This document shows, in pieces, positions 1 through 8,633 of a stretch of 64,000 nucleotides of DNA. Made by a program: the position numbers and the translations under genes. Location: positions 1 to 64,000 of the forward strand of contig CAZAFV010000002.1 in assembly GCA_964484385.1 (NCBI GenBank). Direction: 5' to 3'. Each line of letters starts with the position of its first letter. Position 1 is the stretch's first letter. This stretch comes from Poriferisodalis sp964484385 (GTDB lineage: Bacteria; Actinomycetota; Acidimicrobiia; Acidimicrobiales; Poriferisodalaceae). Under the pieces are notes generated by a model. The model saw only the letters and a list, made by a program, of their open reading frames with translations, made no database searches and was not told the origin of the DNA.

Positions 1-2143
1 CGAGGGCGAGTACCACCTGTTCAACCCCGAGACCGTCTACAAGCTGCAGCACTCCACGCGCGCTGGCCGCTACGAGATCTTCAAGGAGTACACGCAGCTG
101 GTGGATGACCAGTCCACCGAACTGGCGACGTTGCGGGGCCTGTTCGAGCTCCGTCCGGCGCCCGGCGGACCGATCCCGATCGAGGAGGTCGAACCGGTTG
201 CTGAGATCGTGAAGCGATTCTCCACCGGAGCGATGAGCTACGGCTCTATCTCCGCGGAAGCACACGAGACACTGGCCATCGCCATGAACCGCATCGGCGG
301 CAAGTCCAACACCGGCGAGGGCGGCGAAGACCCGGAGCGCTATGTGCCAGACCCCAACGGTGACCTGCGGCGCTCTGCCATCAAGCAGGTGGCCTCAGGG
401 CGCTTCGGTGTGACCTCGGAGTACCTCACCAACGCCGACGATCTGCAGATCAAGATGGCCCAGGGCGCCAAGCCCGGCGAGGGCGGGCAGCTTCCGGGGC
501 CCAAGGTCTGGCCATGGATCGCCAAGACCCGCCACTCGACGCCCGGTGTCGGGCTCATCAGCCCACCGCCGCACCACGACATCTACTCGATCGAGGACCT
601 CAAGCAGCTCATCCACGATCTCAAGAACTCCAATCCCGCTGCACGCGTCCACGTCAAGCTGGTGGCGGAGGTGGGCGTGGGCACCGTCGCCGCCGGCGTG
701 TCGAAGGCGAAGGCCGATGTCGTGCTGATCTCCGGCCACGACGGCGGCACCGGGGCGTCGCCGCTGACGTCGCTCAAGCACGCTGGCGCGCCGTGGGAGC
801 TCGGCCTTGCCGAGACACAGCAGACGCTGCTGCTGAACGGACTGCGGGACCGCATCGTCGTACAGACCGACGGACAGCTGAAGACCGGACGCGACGTGAT
901 CGTGGCGGCACTCCTGGGCGCCGAGGAATACGGTTTCGCCACAGCGCCGCTGGTGGTCTCGGGCTGCATCATGATGCGCGTCTGCCATCTCGACACCTGC
1001 CCTGTGGGAGTCGCCACCCAGAACCGTGAGCTGCGCAAGCGTTTCGGCGGTCGGCCCGAGTTCGTCGTGAACTACTTCGAGTACATCGCCCAGGAGGTTC
1101 GCGAGTACCTGGCAATGCTGGGCTTCCGATCGCTGCCAGAGGCCATCGGGCGAGTCGACCGGCTCGACACGACCGCGGCGGTGGCCCATTGGAAGGCGCA
1201 CGGGCTGAACCTGTCGCCGATCCTGGCGGAGCCCGAGACGCCATGGCCGCAGGATCGCTACTGCTCCCAGAGCCAGGACCACGGCTTGGAGCGAGCCCTC
1301 GACCAGCAGCTCATCGAATTGGCGATGCCGGCAATCGAGCGCCGTGAACTGGTGCGGGCAGAGCGGCCGATCAGCAACGTGAACCGGACTGTCGGCACCA
1401 TGCTCGGCCACCGCATCACCGCCGCCCACGGCGGCGACGGCCTGCCCGACGACACGGTCGATTTCACGTTCAACGGGTCGGCCGGCCAGAGCTTCGGCGC
1501 ATTCGTGCCGCGTGGTCTCACGATGCGGCTCTACGGCGACGCCAACGACTACCTCGGCAAGGGGTTGTCGGGCGGGCGCCTGGTGGTACGACCGCCGCCC
1601 GACACACACCCGGATTTTGTGGCCGAGGACAACATCATCGCCGGGAACGTCATCCTGTACGGCGCAACCGGCGGCGAGGCGTACATCCGCGGCACGGTCG
1701 GCGAACGCTTCTGCGTGCGCAACTCCGGAGCGACCGCCGTCGTTGAGGGAGTGGGCGACCACGCGTGTGAGTACATGACGGGCGGCATGGTGGTGGTGCT
1801 CGGCGGCGTCGGCCGCAACTTCGGCGCGGGCATGTCGGGCGGGATGGCATTCGTGTACGACCCCGACGACGTCTTCTGGCGGAACCTGAATGCCGAGATG
1901 GTCGACCTCGAACCCCAGCTCGACGACGCCGACGCCGAGACGGTGCGCACCGTGCTGCGCCAGCACGTCGCCGAGACCGATTCGGCTCCCGCGGGGCGCA
2001 TCCTGAGTCGCTGGCACAGCGAGGTGCGCAGCTTCCGCAAAGTGATGCCGAAGGACTACCGGCGCGTGCTCGAAGCACGGGCAGCAGCGGCCGAGCTCGG
2101 CCAAGACCCCGACGAGGCAGTCATGGCGGCTGCGCATGGCTAG
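1..2143 (+). CDS. gltB: Glutamate synthase (NADPH) large subunit, 5'-truncated by window edge
   Basis: Transfers the amide of glutamine to 2-oxoglutarate, giving two glutamates, together with GltD. The frame is open from base 2 (EYHLFNPETVYKLQHSTR), so about 713 residues of a family that is usually near 1500 are visible and the glutaminase half lies outside. What remains is the FMN-binding synthase barrel with the 3Fe-4S cysteine cluster (SGCIMMRVCHLDTCPVGVATQ, around bases 960-1022), then the C-terminal Gly-rich beta-helix (GATGGEAYIRG, GGMVVVLG). An internal ATG at 101 is not the start. gltD follows in the same direction 81 bases on. The 13-bp string GCTGCGCATGGCT at the gltB stop recurs about 60 bases further on, a small local duplication. 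Confidence 0.95.
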   Translation, partial: EGEYHLFNPETVYKLQHSTRAGRYEIFKEYTQLVDDQSTELATLRGLFELRPAPGGPIPIEEVEPVAEIVKRFSTGAMSYGSISAEAHETLAIAMNRIGGKSNTGEGGEDPERYVPDPNGDLRRSAIKQVASGRFGVTSEYLTNADDLQIKMAQGAKPGEGGQLPGPKVWPWIAKTRHSTPGVGLISPPPHHDIYSIEDLKQLIHDLKNSNPAARVHVKLVAEVGVGTVAAGVSKAKADVVLISGHDGGTGASPLTSLKHAGAPWELGLAETQQTLLLNGLRDRIVVQTDGQLKTGRDVIVAALLGAEEYGFATAPLVVSGCIMMRVCHLDTCPVGVATQNRELRKRFGGRPEFVVNYFEYIAQEVREYLAMLGFRSLPEAIGRVDRLDTTAAVAHWKAHGLNLSPILAEPETPWPQDRYCSQSQDHGLERALDQQLIELAMPAIERRELVRAERPISNVNRTVGTMLGHRITAAHGGDGLPDDTVDFTFNGSAGQSFGAFVPRGLTMRLYGDANDYLGKGLSGGRLVVRPPPDTHPDFVAEDNIIAGNVILYGATGGEAYIRGTVGERFCVRNSGATAVVEGVGDHACEYMTGGMVVVLGGVGRNFGAGMSGGMAFVYDPDDVFWRNLNAEMVDLEPQLDDADAETVRTVLRQHVAETDSAPAGRILSRWHSEVRSFRKVMPKDYRRVLEARAAAAELGQDPDEAVMAAAHG

Positions 2144-2224
2144 GAATCGCGTCCGTTCGCTCGGCGCAGCCGCCGCCAGACAGGCACAGGGGCTGCGCAT
2201 GGCTGATCTGCATGGGTGATCTAG

Positions 2225-3682
2225 ATGGGTGATATCCGGGGATTCATGCGGCACGACCGGGAGCTGCCGACGCGGCGCCCGGTGCCGGTGCGCCTGCGCG
2301 ACTGGCGCGAGGTGTACGAACCATTCGCCGACGAAGACTTGCGCACCCAGGCCAGTCGCTGCATGGACTGCGGTGTGCCGTTCTGCAATTCGGGCTGCCC
2401 GCTGGGCAACATCATCCCGGACTGGAACGATCTCGTGTACCGCGATCGCTGGCACGACGCCATCGAGCGACTGCACGCCACCAACAACTTCCCCGAGTTC
2501 ACCGGTCGGCTGTGCCCGGCACCGTGCGAGGGCGCATGCGTGCTGGGCATCAATGCCGACCCGGTCACGATCAAGCAGGTCGAGGTCGCGATCATCGACA
2601 AGGCCTTCGAGATGGGCTGGGTCCGCCCCGAACTGCCCGCCTCGCGCACGGGTCGCAGCGTGGCGGTGGTGGGTTCGGGGCCTGCAGGCCTGGCTGCGGC
2701 GCAGCAGCTGACCCGCGCCGGCCACGACGTCACGGTGTTCGAGCGTGCCGATCGGCTCGGCGGCCTGCTCCGGTACGGCATCCCCGAGTTCAAGATGGAA
2801 AAGCGCCACATCGAGCGACGGCTCGACCAGATGAGCGCAGAGGGCACGAAGTTCCGCACTGGCGTGGAGGTCGGTGTGGACATTCCTGTGGCGGATCTGC
2901 AGGCCGATTTCGACGCACTGGTGCTGGCCGGCGGCGCGACGGCGTGGCGCGATCTGCCGATCCCGGGTCGTGAGCTCGACGGCATCCACCAAGCGATGGA
3001 GTACCTGCCGTGGGCCAACAAGGCCCAAGAAGGAGACCTCGACCCGGCCGACGTGCCGATCAACGCCGCAGGCAAGCACGTGGTCATCATCGGCGGCGGC
3101 GATACCGGCGCCGACTGCCTAGGCACCGCACACCGCCAAGGTGCCGCATCGGTGCATCAATTCGAGATACTGCCGCGGCCGCCCGACGAGCGGTCGTCGG
3201 GCAACCCGTGGCCGACCTATCCGATGGTCTACCGGGTCTCCTCGGCTCACGAGGAAGGCGGCGACCGCGTCTACTCGGTGAACACGGAAGAATTCCTGGA
3301 CGACGGCGCAGGTTCGGTGCGGGCATTGCGGGCACACGAGGTCGTGTTCAGCGATGGCCGGTTCGCCAAGGTGGACGGCACCGACTTCGAGCTCGAATGC
3401 GAGCTGGTGCTGCTGGCCATGGGATTCGTCGGGCCACAGCAGGAGGGCTTGCTGGCTCAGCTCGGCACCGAGACCGATGCGCGCTCCAACGTCGTGCGCG
3501 ACGACGACTACCGCACGAGCGTCGACGGTGTCTGGGTGTGCGGCGACATGGGCCGAGGGCAGAGCCTGATCGTGTGGGCAATCGCCGAGGGCAGAGCGTG
3601 CGCCGCGGCAGTCGACGAGGCTCTCATGGGCCACACGGCGCTCCCGTACCCGATTCCCCCCTCCGCGCGCCCGCTCAACTGA
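2225..3682 (+). CDS. gltD: Glutamate synthase small subunit
   Basis: 485-residue FAD/iron-sulfur subunit that passes electrons from NADPH to GltB. The N-terminus MGDIRGFMRHDREL is typical of GltD and fixes the ATG. Cysteines CMDCGVPFCNSGCP and CPAPCEGAC bind 4Fe-4S clusters. Two dinucleotide folds follow, at about residues 140 (VVGSGPAGLAAA) and 290 (VVIIGGGDTGADC). The C-terminal VWVCGDMGRGQSLIVWAI is the FAD-binding end. It sits 81 bases after gltB and is probably cotranscribed. The start region carries a near-repeat (ATGGGTGATCT then ATGGGTGATAT). Confidence 0.96.
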   Translation: MGDIRGFMRHDRELPTRRPVPVRLRDWREVYEPFADEDLRTQASRCMDCGVPFCNSGCPLGNIIPDWNDLVYRDRWHDAIERLHATNNFPEFTGRLCPAPCEGACVLGINADPVTIKQVEVAIIDKAFEMGWVRPELPASRTGRSVAVVGSGPAGLAAAQQLTRAGHDVTVFERADRLGGLLRYGIPEFKMEKRHIERRLDQMSAEGTKFRTGVEVGVDIPVADLQADFDALVLAGGATAWRDLPIPGRELDGIHQAMEYLPWANKAQEGDLDPADVPINAAGKHVVIIGGGDTGADCLGTAHRQGAASVHQFEILPRPPDERSSGNPWPTYPMVYRVSSAHEEGGDRVYSVNTEEFLDDGAGSVRALRAHEVVFSDGRFAKVDGTDFELECELVLLAMGFVGPQQEGLLAQLGTETDARSNVVRDDDYRTSVDGVWVCGDMGRGQSLIVWAIAEGRACAAAVDEALMGHTALPYPIPPSARPLN

Positions 3683-3700
3683 GCGACGGAGGTGACAGCG

Positions 3701-4972
3701 GTGAGCACGAACCAGTACCCAGTGAACGGCGAGCGTCTGTGGGAGACGCTCCATTCCCTGGCAGAGATCGGCGCGACGAACGCCGGCGGAGTCGCTCGGG
3801 TGGCGCTGACCGACGAGGACCGGGTGGGACGCGACCAGTTCGTGGCATGGGTGCAGGAGCTGGGCTGCACCGTCCATGTCGACCAGATGGGCAACCTGTT
3901 CGCACGCCGCGAGGGCACCGATTCGCAGCGCGCACCGGTGGTGGTCGGCAGCCACCTCGACAGCCAACCCACGGGAGGCAAGTACGACGGCGCCTACGGC
4001 GTGATGGTGGGCCTGGAGGTGCTGCGGGTGCTGCACGACCACGACATCAGCACTGCAGCGCCGATCGAAGTCGTGTCGTGGACCAACGAGGAGGGAGCGC
4101 GCTTCCCGCCTGCGATGATCGGTTCCGGCGTCTATGCCGGAGCGTTCAGCCTGGACGAGGGGCTCGCCGCGCCGGGAGTGGACGGCACCACCCTCGGCAG
4201 CGAGCTCGCCCGCATCGGTTATGCCGGAGACGACCCCTGCGGCGCCCCTGACGGTGCCGGTCGCCGACCCATAGGGCACTACATCGAGCCGCACATCGAG
4301 CAGGGTCCGATCCTGGAGGCCGCCGAGGTGACGCTCGGCGCGGTCACCGGGGTGCAGGGCATCCGCTGGTACGACGTATCGATTGAAGGTCAGTCGGCGC
4401 ATGCGGGCAGCACGCCGATGGAACATCGCGCTGATGCCATGGTGGCCGCCGCACGGCTGGTGTGCGAGGCCGACGAGATCGCTGCTCGCCGTGCTCCCGA
4501 GGGACGCGCCACCGTCGGCACGCTGTCGGTCGGCACCGGCTCACGCAACACCGTGGCGGGTTCAGTCACGCTGACGATCGATCTGCGCCATCCCGATGCT
4601 TCAGAGCTGGAAGCCATGCACAACGAGCTGCTGGCCTTCGCCCAGAGCCGTGCCTTCGGACCGCAATCCAGCAGCCGTTCGCTCCCCCGCCCCCAGATCA
4701 CCCCGATCTGGTACTCGCCGCCGATCGTCTTCGATCCTGCAGTCGTCGATGCAGTGCGGGAAGGCGCCTCGGCGGCCGGTTTCGAGCCGGTCGACATCAC
4801 CTCAGGGGCCGGCCATGACGCTTGCTACGTCTCCATGGTTGCGCCCACCGGGATGCTGTTCATTCCGTGCGCCGACGGGCTGTCGCACAACGAAGCCGAA
4901 TCGATCCTTCCTGAGCACGCAACAGCGGGCGCCCAGGCGACGCTGAACGCTGTGCTGGCATTGGCGGGCTAA
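3701..4972 (+). CDS. M20-family amidohydrolase (N-carbamoyl-L-amino-acid hydrolase / allantoate amidohydrolase type)
   Basis: Predicted metal-dependent hydrolase that removes the carbamoyl group from N-carbamoyl amino acids or ureido compounds. Metal-site motifs are VVGSHLDSQPTGGKYDGAYG, WTNEEGARFPP and HIEQGPILE. The dimerisation-domain motif GQSAHAGSTPM follows. About 423 residues, a normal length. A GTG at 3692 is also in frame, but GGAGG at 3688-3692 lies 8 bases before the GTG at 3701, so I prefer 3701. It begins just after the gltD stop, which suggests a link to nitrogen metabolism. The exact substrate cannot be read from the sequence. Confidence 0.85.
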   Translation: MSTNQYPVNGERLWETLHSLAEIGATNAGGVARVALTDEDRVGRDQFVAWVQELGCTVHVDQMGNLFARREGTDSQRAPVVVGSHLDSQPTGGKYDGAYGVMVGLEVLRVLHDHDISTAAPIEVVSWTNEEGARFPPAMIGSGVYAGAFSLDEGLAAPGVDGTTLGSELARIGYAGDDPCGAPDGAGRRPIGHYIEPHIEQGPILEAAEVTLGAVTGVQGIRWYDVSIEGQSAHAGSTPMEHRADAMVAAARLVCEADEIAARRAPEGRATVGTLSVGTGSRNTVAGSVTLTIDLRHPDASELEAMHNELLAFAQSRAFGPQSSSRSLPRPQITPIWYSPPIVFDPAVVDAVREGASAAGFEPVDITSGAGHDACYVSMVAPTGMLFIPCADGLSHNEAESILPEHATAGAQATLNAVLALAG

Positions 4973-4978
4973 CGCCGG

Positions 4979-6124
4979 TCAGGTCAGCTCAGCCAACGCC
5001 CGGCACTTGAGGATCGCCCGGGCGGACTGCTCCATGGCCGTCCACGCGGGCTGATCGGCTACCTCGCCCTGCCATCCCATCTGCGCCAGCCGATGAGTGA
5101 GCCGCACATCACCGGCGCGCACATCGGCCCGGGCGAGCCAGCCGGTGGCTGCCTGGACGTCGCGCACCGCCGATCGTCGAGTCTCGGTCCATAGCTGCGC
5201 GTCGACATCGGGCAGCGAGTCGGCGGGAATGGCCACGATCATCGCCCTCGCGGTATTGCGCCAGTGCCGGGCGATCTCGACCGGCACTGCCGCGGGCCAT
5301 TCCCCGAACAGCTGCTGCTCGACGCTGCGGTCGTCGGGCGACGCCCCATCGACCACGCTGAGGTCAACCTTGCTCAGCGCCATCGCCGCCGCCGTGGTGG
5401 CCTTCACGTCAGGGCGCAGCGGCGTCAGCCGTTCCCGCAACTCGCCGAACGCTGCTGCGCCCTCGGGACCGGTCGCCCAGGTGATGAAGTCGCTGCGGGC
5501 TCGTGCGCGGAACATCGGTGAGGCGAACGTGTCGGCCCACCACTCCACAGGCCGCAGCAGGTGCGATGTGCGGTGGTCGAATTCCTCCCATTCGAGGGCG
5601 TGCTCTTCCGACCGGAAGAGATTCATGCCCGCTCAGCGGAAGGGCCGGGTTGCCGCATCACCGCCGACCATGCTGCGGGTGTATCCGACCATGGTGAGCG
5701 GGTCGACGGAGAGGATCTCCTCATCGCGCATCACGATCTGCAACGGTTCGCCGCCGAGCAGGCACGGCGCATCCACAGTCACGGTGCGGCCCTCGAACAG
5801 CCAGCGGCACGCCAACGCCTCGAAACCGCATTGAGCGAACCAGCGCTGTTCGCCGTCGACGCTCACCCGGTACTGGGTGGGCTGGTTGTTGAACGGCGGG
5901 AACGACGCAATCCAGTCGGTTCCGGGGTGCAGCCAGCCCGGCGTGAGGTCGATGATTCGAGCGACGACCGCCTTGGCGCGAACGGGTGCGATGCCCAACG
6001 TCCGAGCAAGTTCCGCATAGTGAGGCGCAACGCCGGTGGCCACGATCTCACCCATGATCACGGCATAGGCAGCGTCGAGCTCCGTGAGCGGGATCTGCTC
6101 CGGTTCGATCGATGCTGCCGCCAT
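4979..6124 (-). CDS. MerB-like (organomercurial-lyase fold) protein, putative selenoprotein read through an in-frame UGA
   Basis: Two frame-matched halves, 6124-5633 (163 codons then TGA) and 5632-4979, are separated only by the TGA at 5635-5633. Read through, they give about 381 residues. The first half has SFPPFNNQPTQYRV and AQCGFEALA. Its Cys99, Glu102 and Cys121 match MerB Cys96, Asp99 and Cys117. The UGA is codon 164, matching MerB Cys159 with near-identical spacing, and the following AGMNLFRSEEHALEW aligns with the MerB strand after Cys159. A SECIS-like hairpin follows the UGA. About 150 residues beyond the MerB fold form an unrecognised C-terminal extension. MerB cleaves carbon-mercury bonds. 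The substrate here is unknown, since no other mer gene is nearby. The alternative is a nonsense mutation giving two pieces, 5633-6124 and 4979-5626. Confidence 0.8.
5596..5630 (-). promoter_or_regulatory. Candidate bacterial SECIS hairpin
   Basis: On the minus strand, directly 3' of the TGA at 5635-5633, CTCTTCC (5620-5614) pairs perfectly with GGAAGAG (5609-5603) around a GGTC loop. An outer GGGC (5630-5627) / GCCC (5599-5596) stem closes it. The loop begins with G 19 bases after the UGA, which fits the known bacterial SECIS pattern of a short apical loop with G in its first two positions. GGUC also occurs in the apical loop of the E. coli fdhF element. Confidence 0.65.
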
Positions 6125-6210
6125 GTCGCGACTCTAGAAGGGGGCACATGCACGCGCCGTCTACGGCTGGCAACGGCCATGCGCGTCTGGTCCACAAGTA
6201 ACTTGCGGGC

Positions 6211-6978
6211 ATGGCGGAGCATGTTCCGAGCAATGGCGACCTGACGGCTCCACGCTTCGATGCGCTGATGGAGGTGCTGCGGCTGCGGCGGTCGGTGCGC
6301 AGCTTCGAGCCGCCGCCTGAGCCCCTGCCTATCGAGGTGCTGCAGGGCATTTGCGAGGCCGGACGGTGGGCGCCGTCCGGCGCGAATACGCAGCCGTGGC
6401 ACTTCGTAGTCGCCGCTGAACGGTCCGACGTGCTCGCCGTGTCCGATGTGTTCGTGCGACAGGCCGACCGGTTAGTCGCGCACTGCCGGGGATTCCCGCA
6501 CGTCCACAAGAAGCACTGGCTGCACAACTCGCTGGCGATCGTGCTGCTGTTCTGTGACCCCCGCTGGGTCGACTCGTACCCGGTCAGCGACCACGACGGC
6601 TGGAGCGACGAGTACGCCGCCAACAACGAGAAGATCCTGCTGGCATCCGTGGGTGCCGCCGCGCAGAACATGCACCTCGCGGCTGCCGCGTACGGCTTGA
6701 CGACTGCGTGGCTGAGTGGCGGCGGCGAGGACACCACCGCTCGGGAACTGCGTGAACTGCTCGGCGTGCCCGAGCCGCTAGTGCCGATCGCCACCATTCC
6801 GATCGGCTGGCCGCACCGCCGCGCCGAGTCTCGCTACCGCCACCCGCTCGAGCAACTCATCCACTGGGGGCGTTGGGACCCGGAGCGCACACCGGCGGAC
6901 GACGCTGTGCAGACCTACATCAGCGGTGTCCGGCGGCAAGCCATGTACCGCGGCAGCGAGACCCTCGAAGACGGCTGA
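6211..6978 (+). CDS. Nitroreductase-family flavoprotein
   Basis: 255-residue FMN-dependent nitroreductase/oxidoreductase. RRSVRSF near residue 27 and APSGANTQPWHF near residue 55 are the FMN phosphate and ring-binding segments of the family. The C-terminal part (PIGWPHRRAESRYR) carries the usual basic FMN contacts. It is transcribed divergently from the MerB-like gene, with starts 86 bases apart. The natural substrate cannot be assigned. The ATG at 6211 is the first good start and gives the normal N-terminus. Confidence 0.85.
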   Translation: MAEHVPSNGDLTAPRFDALMEVLRLRRSVRSFEPPPEPLPIEVLQGICEAGRWAPSGANTQPWHFVVAAERSDVLAVSDVFVRQADRLVAHCRGFPHVHKKHWLHNSLAIVLLFCDPRWVDSYPVSDHDGWSDEYAANNEKILLASVGAAAQNMHLAAAAYGLTTAWLSGGGEDTTARELRELLGVPEPLVPIATIPIGWPHRRAESRYRHPLEQLIHWGRWDPERTPADDAVQTYISGVRRQAMYRGSETLEDG

Positions 6979-7018
6979 GCCGATCCAGCGCCCGCGCCGG
7001 GCGCGCCAGCCGATGCGC

Positions 7019-7675
7019 CTACAGCATGAAGCGGCTGACCGTGGAGCTAGCCAGCCACATCTCGATGTCGCGGATCGCCTGCGTCATGGCTTGCCCGATC
7101 AGGTCCAGCTTGCGCACCTGCTCGATGCGGGGTGCAGCCTGTTCCAACTCCGACTTGGACAGCAGCTCGCCGAAGATGCCGCATGCATCCACCAGCGCGA
7201 TGATCACAACGTCACGCGGGCTCGGAATCTCATCGCTGAACAGCACGCCCATGATGCGCAGCTTCACCTCGCGCTCGGCCTTGCCGTCCACCATCGGATA
7301 GCGGCGCGATCGGAACACCCACAGGTGGCGGTCGTCCTTGCGCTCGAGAATGCCCCGATCGATCAGCCGGGCGAATGCCTCTTCGCGGATGCCCTCGGCT
7401 CGCGAGGCCACGAACTCCACCCAGTAACGCGAATCGCTCTCGGCCTGCTGAGCGGCGATGTGAGCCAGCGTGGGATCCAGCAGGCCGTCGCCGATCGGCG
7501 TCGAGTCGATCAGCATGAGCTTCTCGAGATCGGTGTCGATCCGATTCTCCATCGCCAGATCCATGAGCACCGAACCGGCGATCACTCGGTCGAGCGTGCG
7601 CTCGGGCACGTGGATCAGCTTGCCGTCGTCGTCTCGCAGCAGCAGGAGCAGAATTTCCTCGGCAAATCTCAGCAT
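7019..7675 (-). CDS. GOLPH3/GPP34 family protein
   Basis: About 218 residues resembling the bacterial GPP34 (GOLPH3/VPS74-like) family: MLRFAEEILLLLLRDDDGKL at the start, VIAGSVLMDLAMENRIDTD, then RGILERKDDRHLWVFRSRRYP in the middle. Eukaryotic relatives bind phosphoinositide membranes. The role in actinobacteria is poorly defined. I start at ATG 7675 because family proteins begin at this leucine-rich helix. The upstream extension to 7735 looks non-family. It is a single gene converging with the nitroreductase. Confidence 0.8.
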   Translation of the reverse strand: MLRFAEEILLLLLRDDDGKLIHVPERTLDRVIAGSVLMDLAMENRIDTDLEKLMLIDSTPIGDGLLDPTLAHIAAQQAESDSRYWVEFVASRAEGIREEAFARLIDRGILERKDDRHLWVFRSRRYPMVDGKAEREVKLRIMGVLFSDEIPSPRDVVIIALVDACGIFGELLSKSELEQAAPRIEQVRKLDLIGQAMTQAIRDIEMWLASSTVSRFML

Positions 7676-7804
7676 GGTCCCGATCCAACTCCTGTCATGT
7701 CGGCTGCGCAGTGGCGCACGAAGCGGCCGCGGCATCGCAGCGTAGTTGGCCGACGGCGCAATCCGGTTGCCGTCGCACGCGTGTCATGCGCACATGTCCC
7801 GGCA

Positions 7805-8551
7805 CTACTCGACGGTCACTTCGACGAACTCGGCCGAGGGCAGACCGATGTCGAAAGCCGGACCGAGCGGATGCTCAATCGCGATGCGATACGGGCCTTC
7901 AGGGTGATAGCGCTTGCACTCGTCGGATGGCGTCGGTGCCAGGCACGGCACCATGTCGGTCCCTGAGATCACAGAGCCACTCGCGGAGACGAATGTGATC
8001 CGCAGCGGCAGCGGTGTGTTGCGCATCCAGAATGCGCCCGAGGTGTCCCCTTCGAAGATGAACACCATGGCGGCGTAGCCCCCGAGCGCTGCGAAGTCGG
8101 CCACGCCCATCAGCCCGCGCTGTCGGGATTGCGGGGTGTCCGCGACAATGACCGGCCATACGCGCAGGCCTGCCGGCCCGGTCACGCCCAACACACCCTC
8201 GCCGAAGCCCTCTGGCGGGTCGGCCGCGGCGAGCACCGCTCGAGCGTCCGCAGACGGATCAGGTTCGGCGGGCGACGCGAGCGTCTCGGCCGGGGCGCTG
8301 GTCTCGCTGCTCTGTTCGTCCGTCAGCGCCGAGGGCTCGGCGGGCGACTCGATGGGCCCGAGGGCTGACGCAGAGGGGGCGTCGATCGACTCGCCGACCA
8401 CTGTCACGACCGCGGACGCAGGCGAGGTCGCGGTCACGGGGGGACCGATTGGCGCGATGAGACCGCCGCTGCGGGTGGATTCCTGGACCGAGCAGCCCAC
8501 CAAGACCACGGCGACGGCGCTCATCGCCGTCAGCCGGCGGAATTGCTGCAC
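7805..8551 (-). CDS. DUF192-domain lipoprotein
   Basis: About 248 residues. Starting from the GTG at 8551, the N-terminus has RR, a hydrophobic stretch and the lipobox LVGC (Cys near residue 20), so it should be lipid-anchored outside the membrane. A low-complexity Ser/Pro/Glu/Ala linker of about 80 residues follows. A DUF192 domain forms the C-terminal half (QRGLMGV, FWMRNTPLPLRITFVS). DUF192 proteins are small beta-barrels of unknown activity. The gene is divergent from the P450-UbiB gene, with 82 bases between starts. The frame is open further upstream, but that part overlaps the divergent gene and is unlikely to be translated. Confidence 0.78.
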   Translation of the reverse strand: MQQFRRLTAMSAVAVVLVGCSVQESTRSGGLIAPIGPPVTATSPASAVVTVVGESIDAPSASALGPIESPAEPSALTDEQSSETSAPAETLASPAEPDPSADARAVLAAADPPEGFGEGVLGVTGPAGLRVWPVIVADTPQSRQRGLMGVADFAALGGYAAMVFIFEGDTSGAFWMRNTPLPLRITFVSASGSVISGTDMVPCLAPTPSDECKRYHPEGPYRIAIEHPLGPAFDIGLPSAEFVEVTVE

Positions 8552-8633
8552 GGCGTCAGTCTGTCGTGAGGGCTGGCCCACAGAAACGCGATGCGCGGTG
8601 GAACCGGGCGGTGTGCGTGATGAGATAGGGGTT

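Noticed and set aside
395..3079. 894-codon minus-strand open frame
   Set aside because: Lies fully antisense to gltB and gltD, with no family motifs; a frame kept open by GC-rich codon bias.
4979..5626. Treating the downstream MerB half as an independent gene starting at ATG 5626
   Set aside because: It begins inside a conserved MerB strand, has no ribosome site of its own and is exactly in frame across the UGA; kept only as the alternative.
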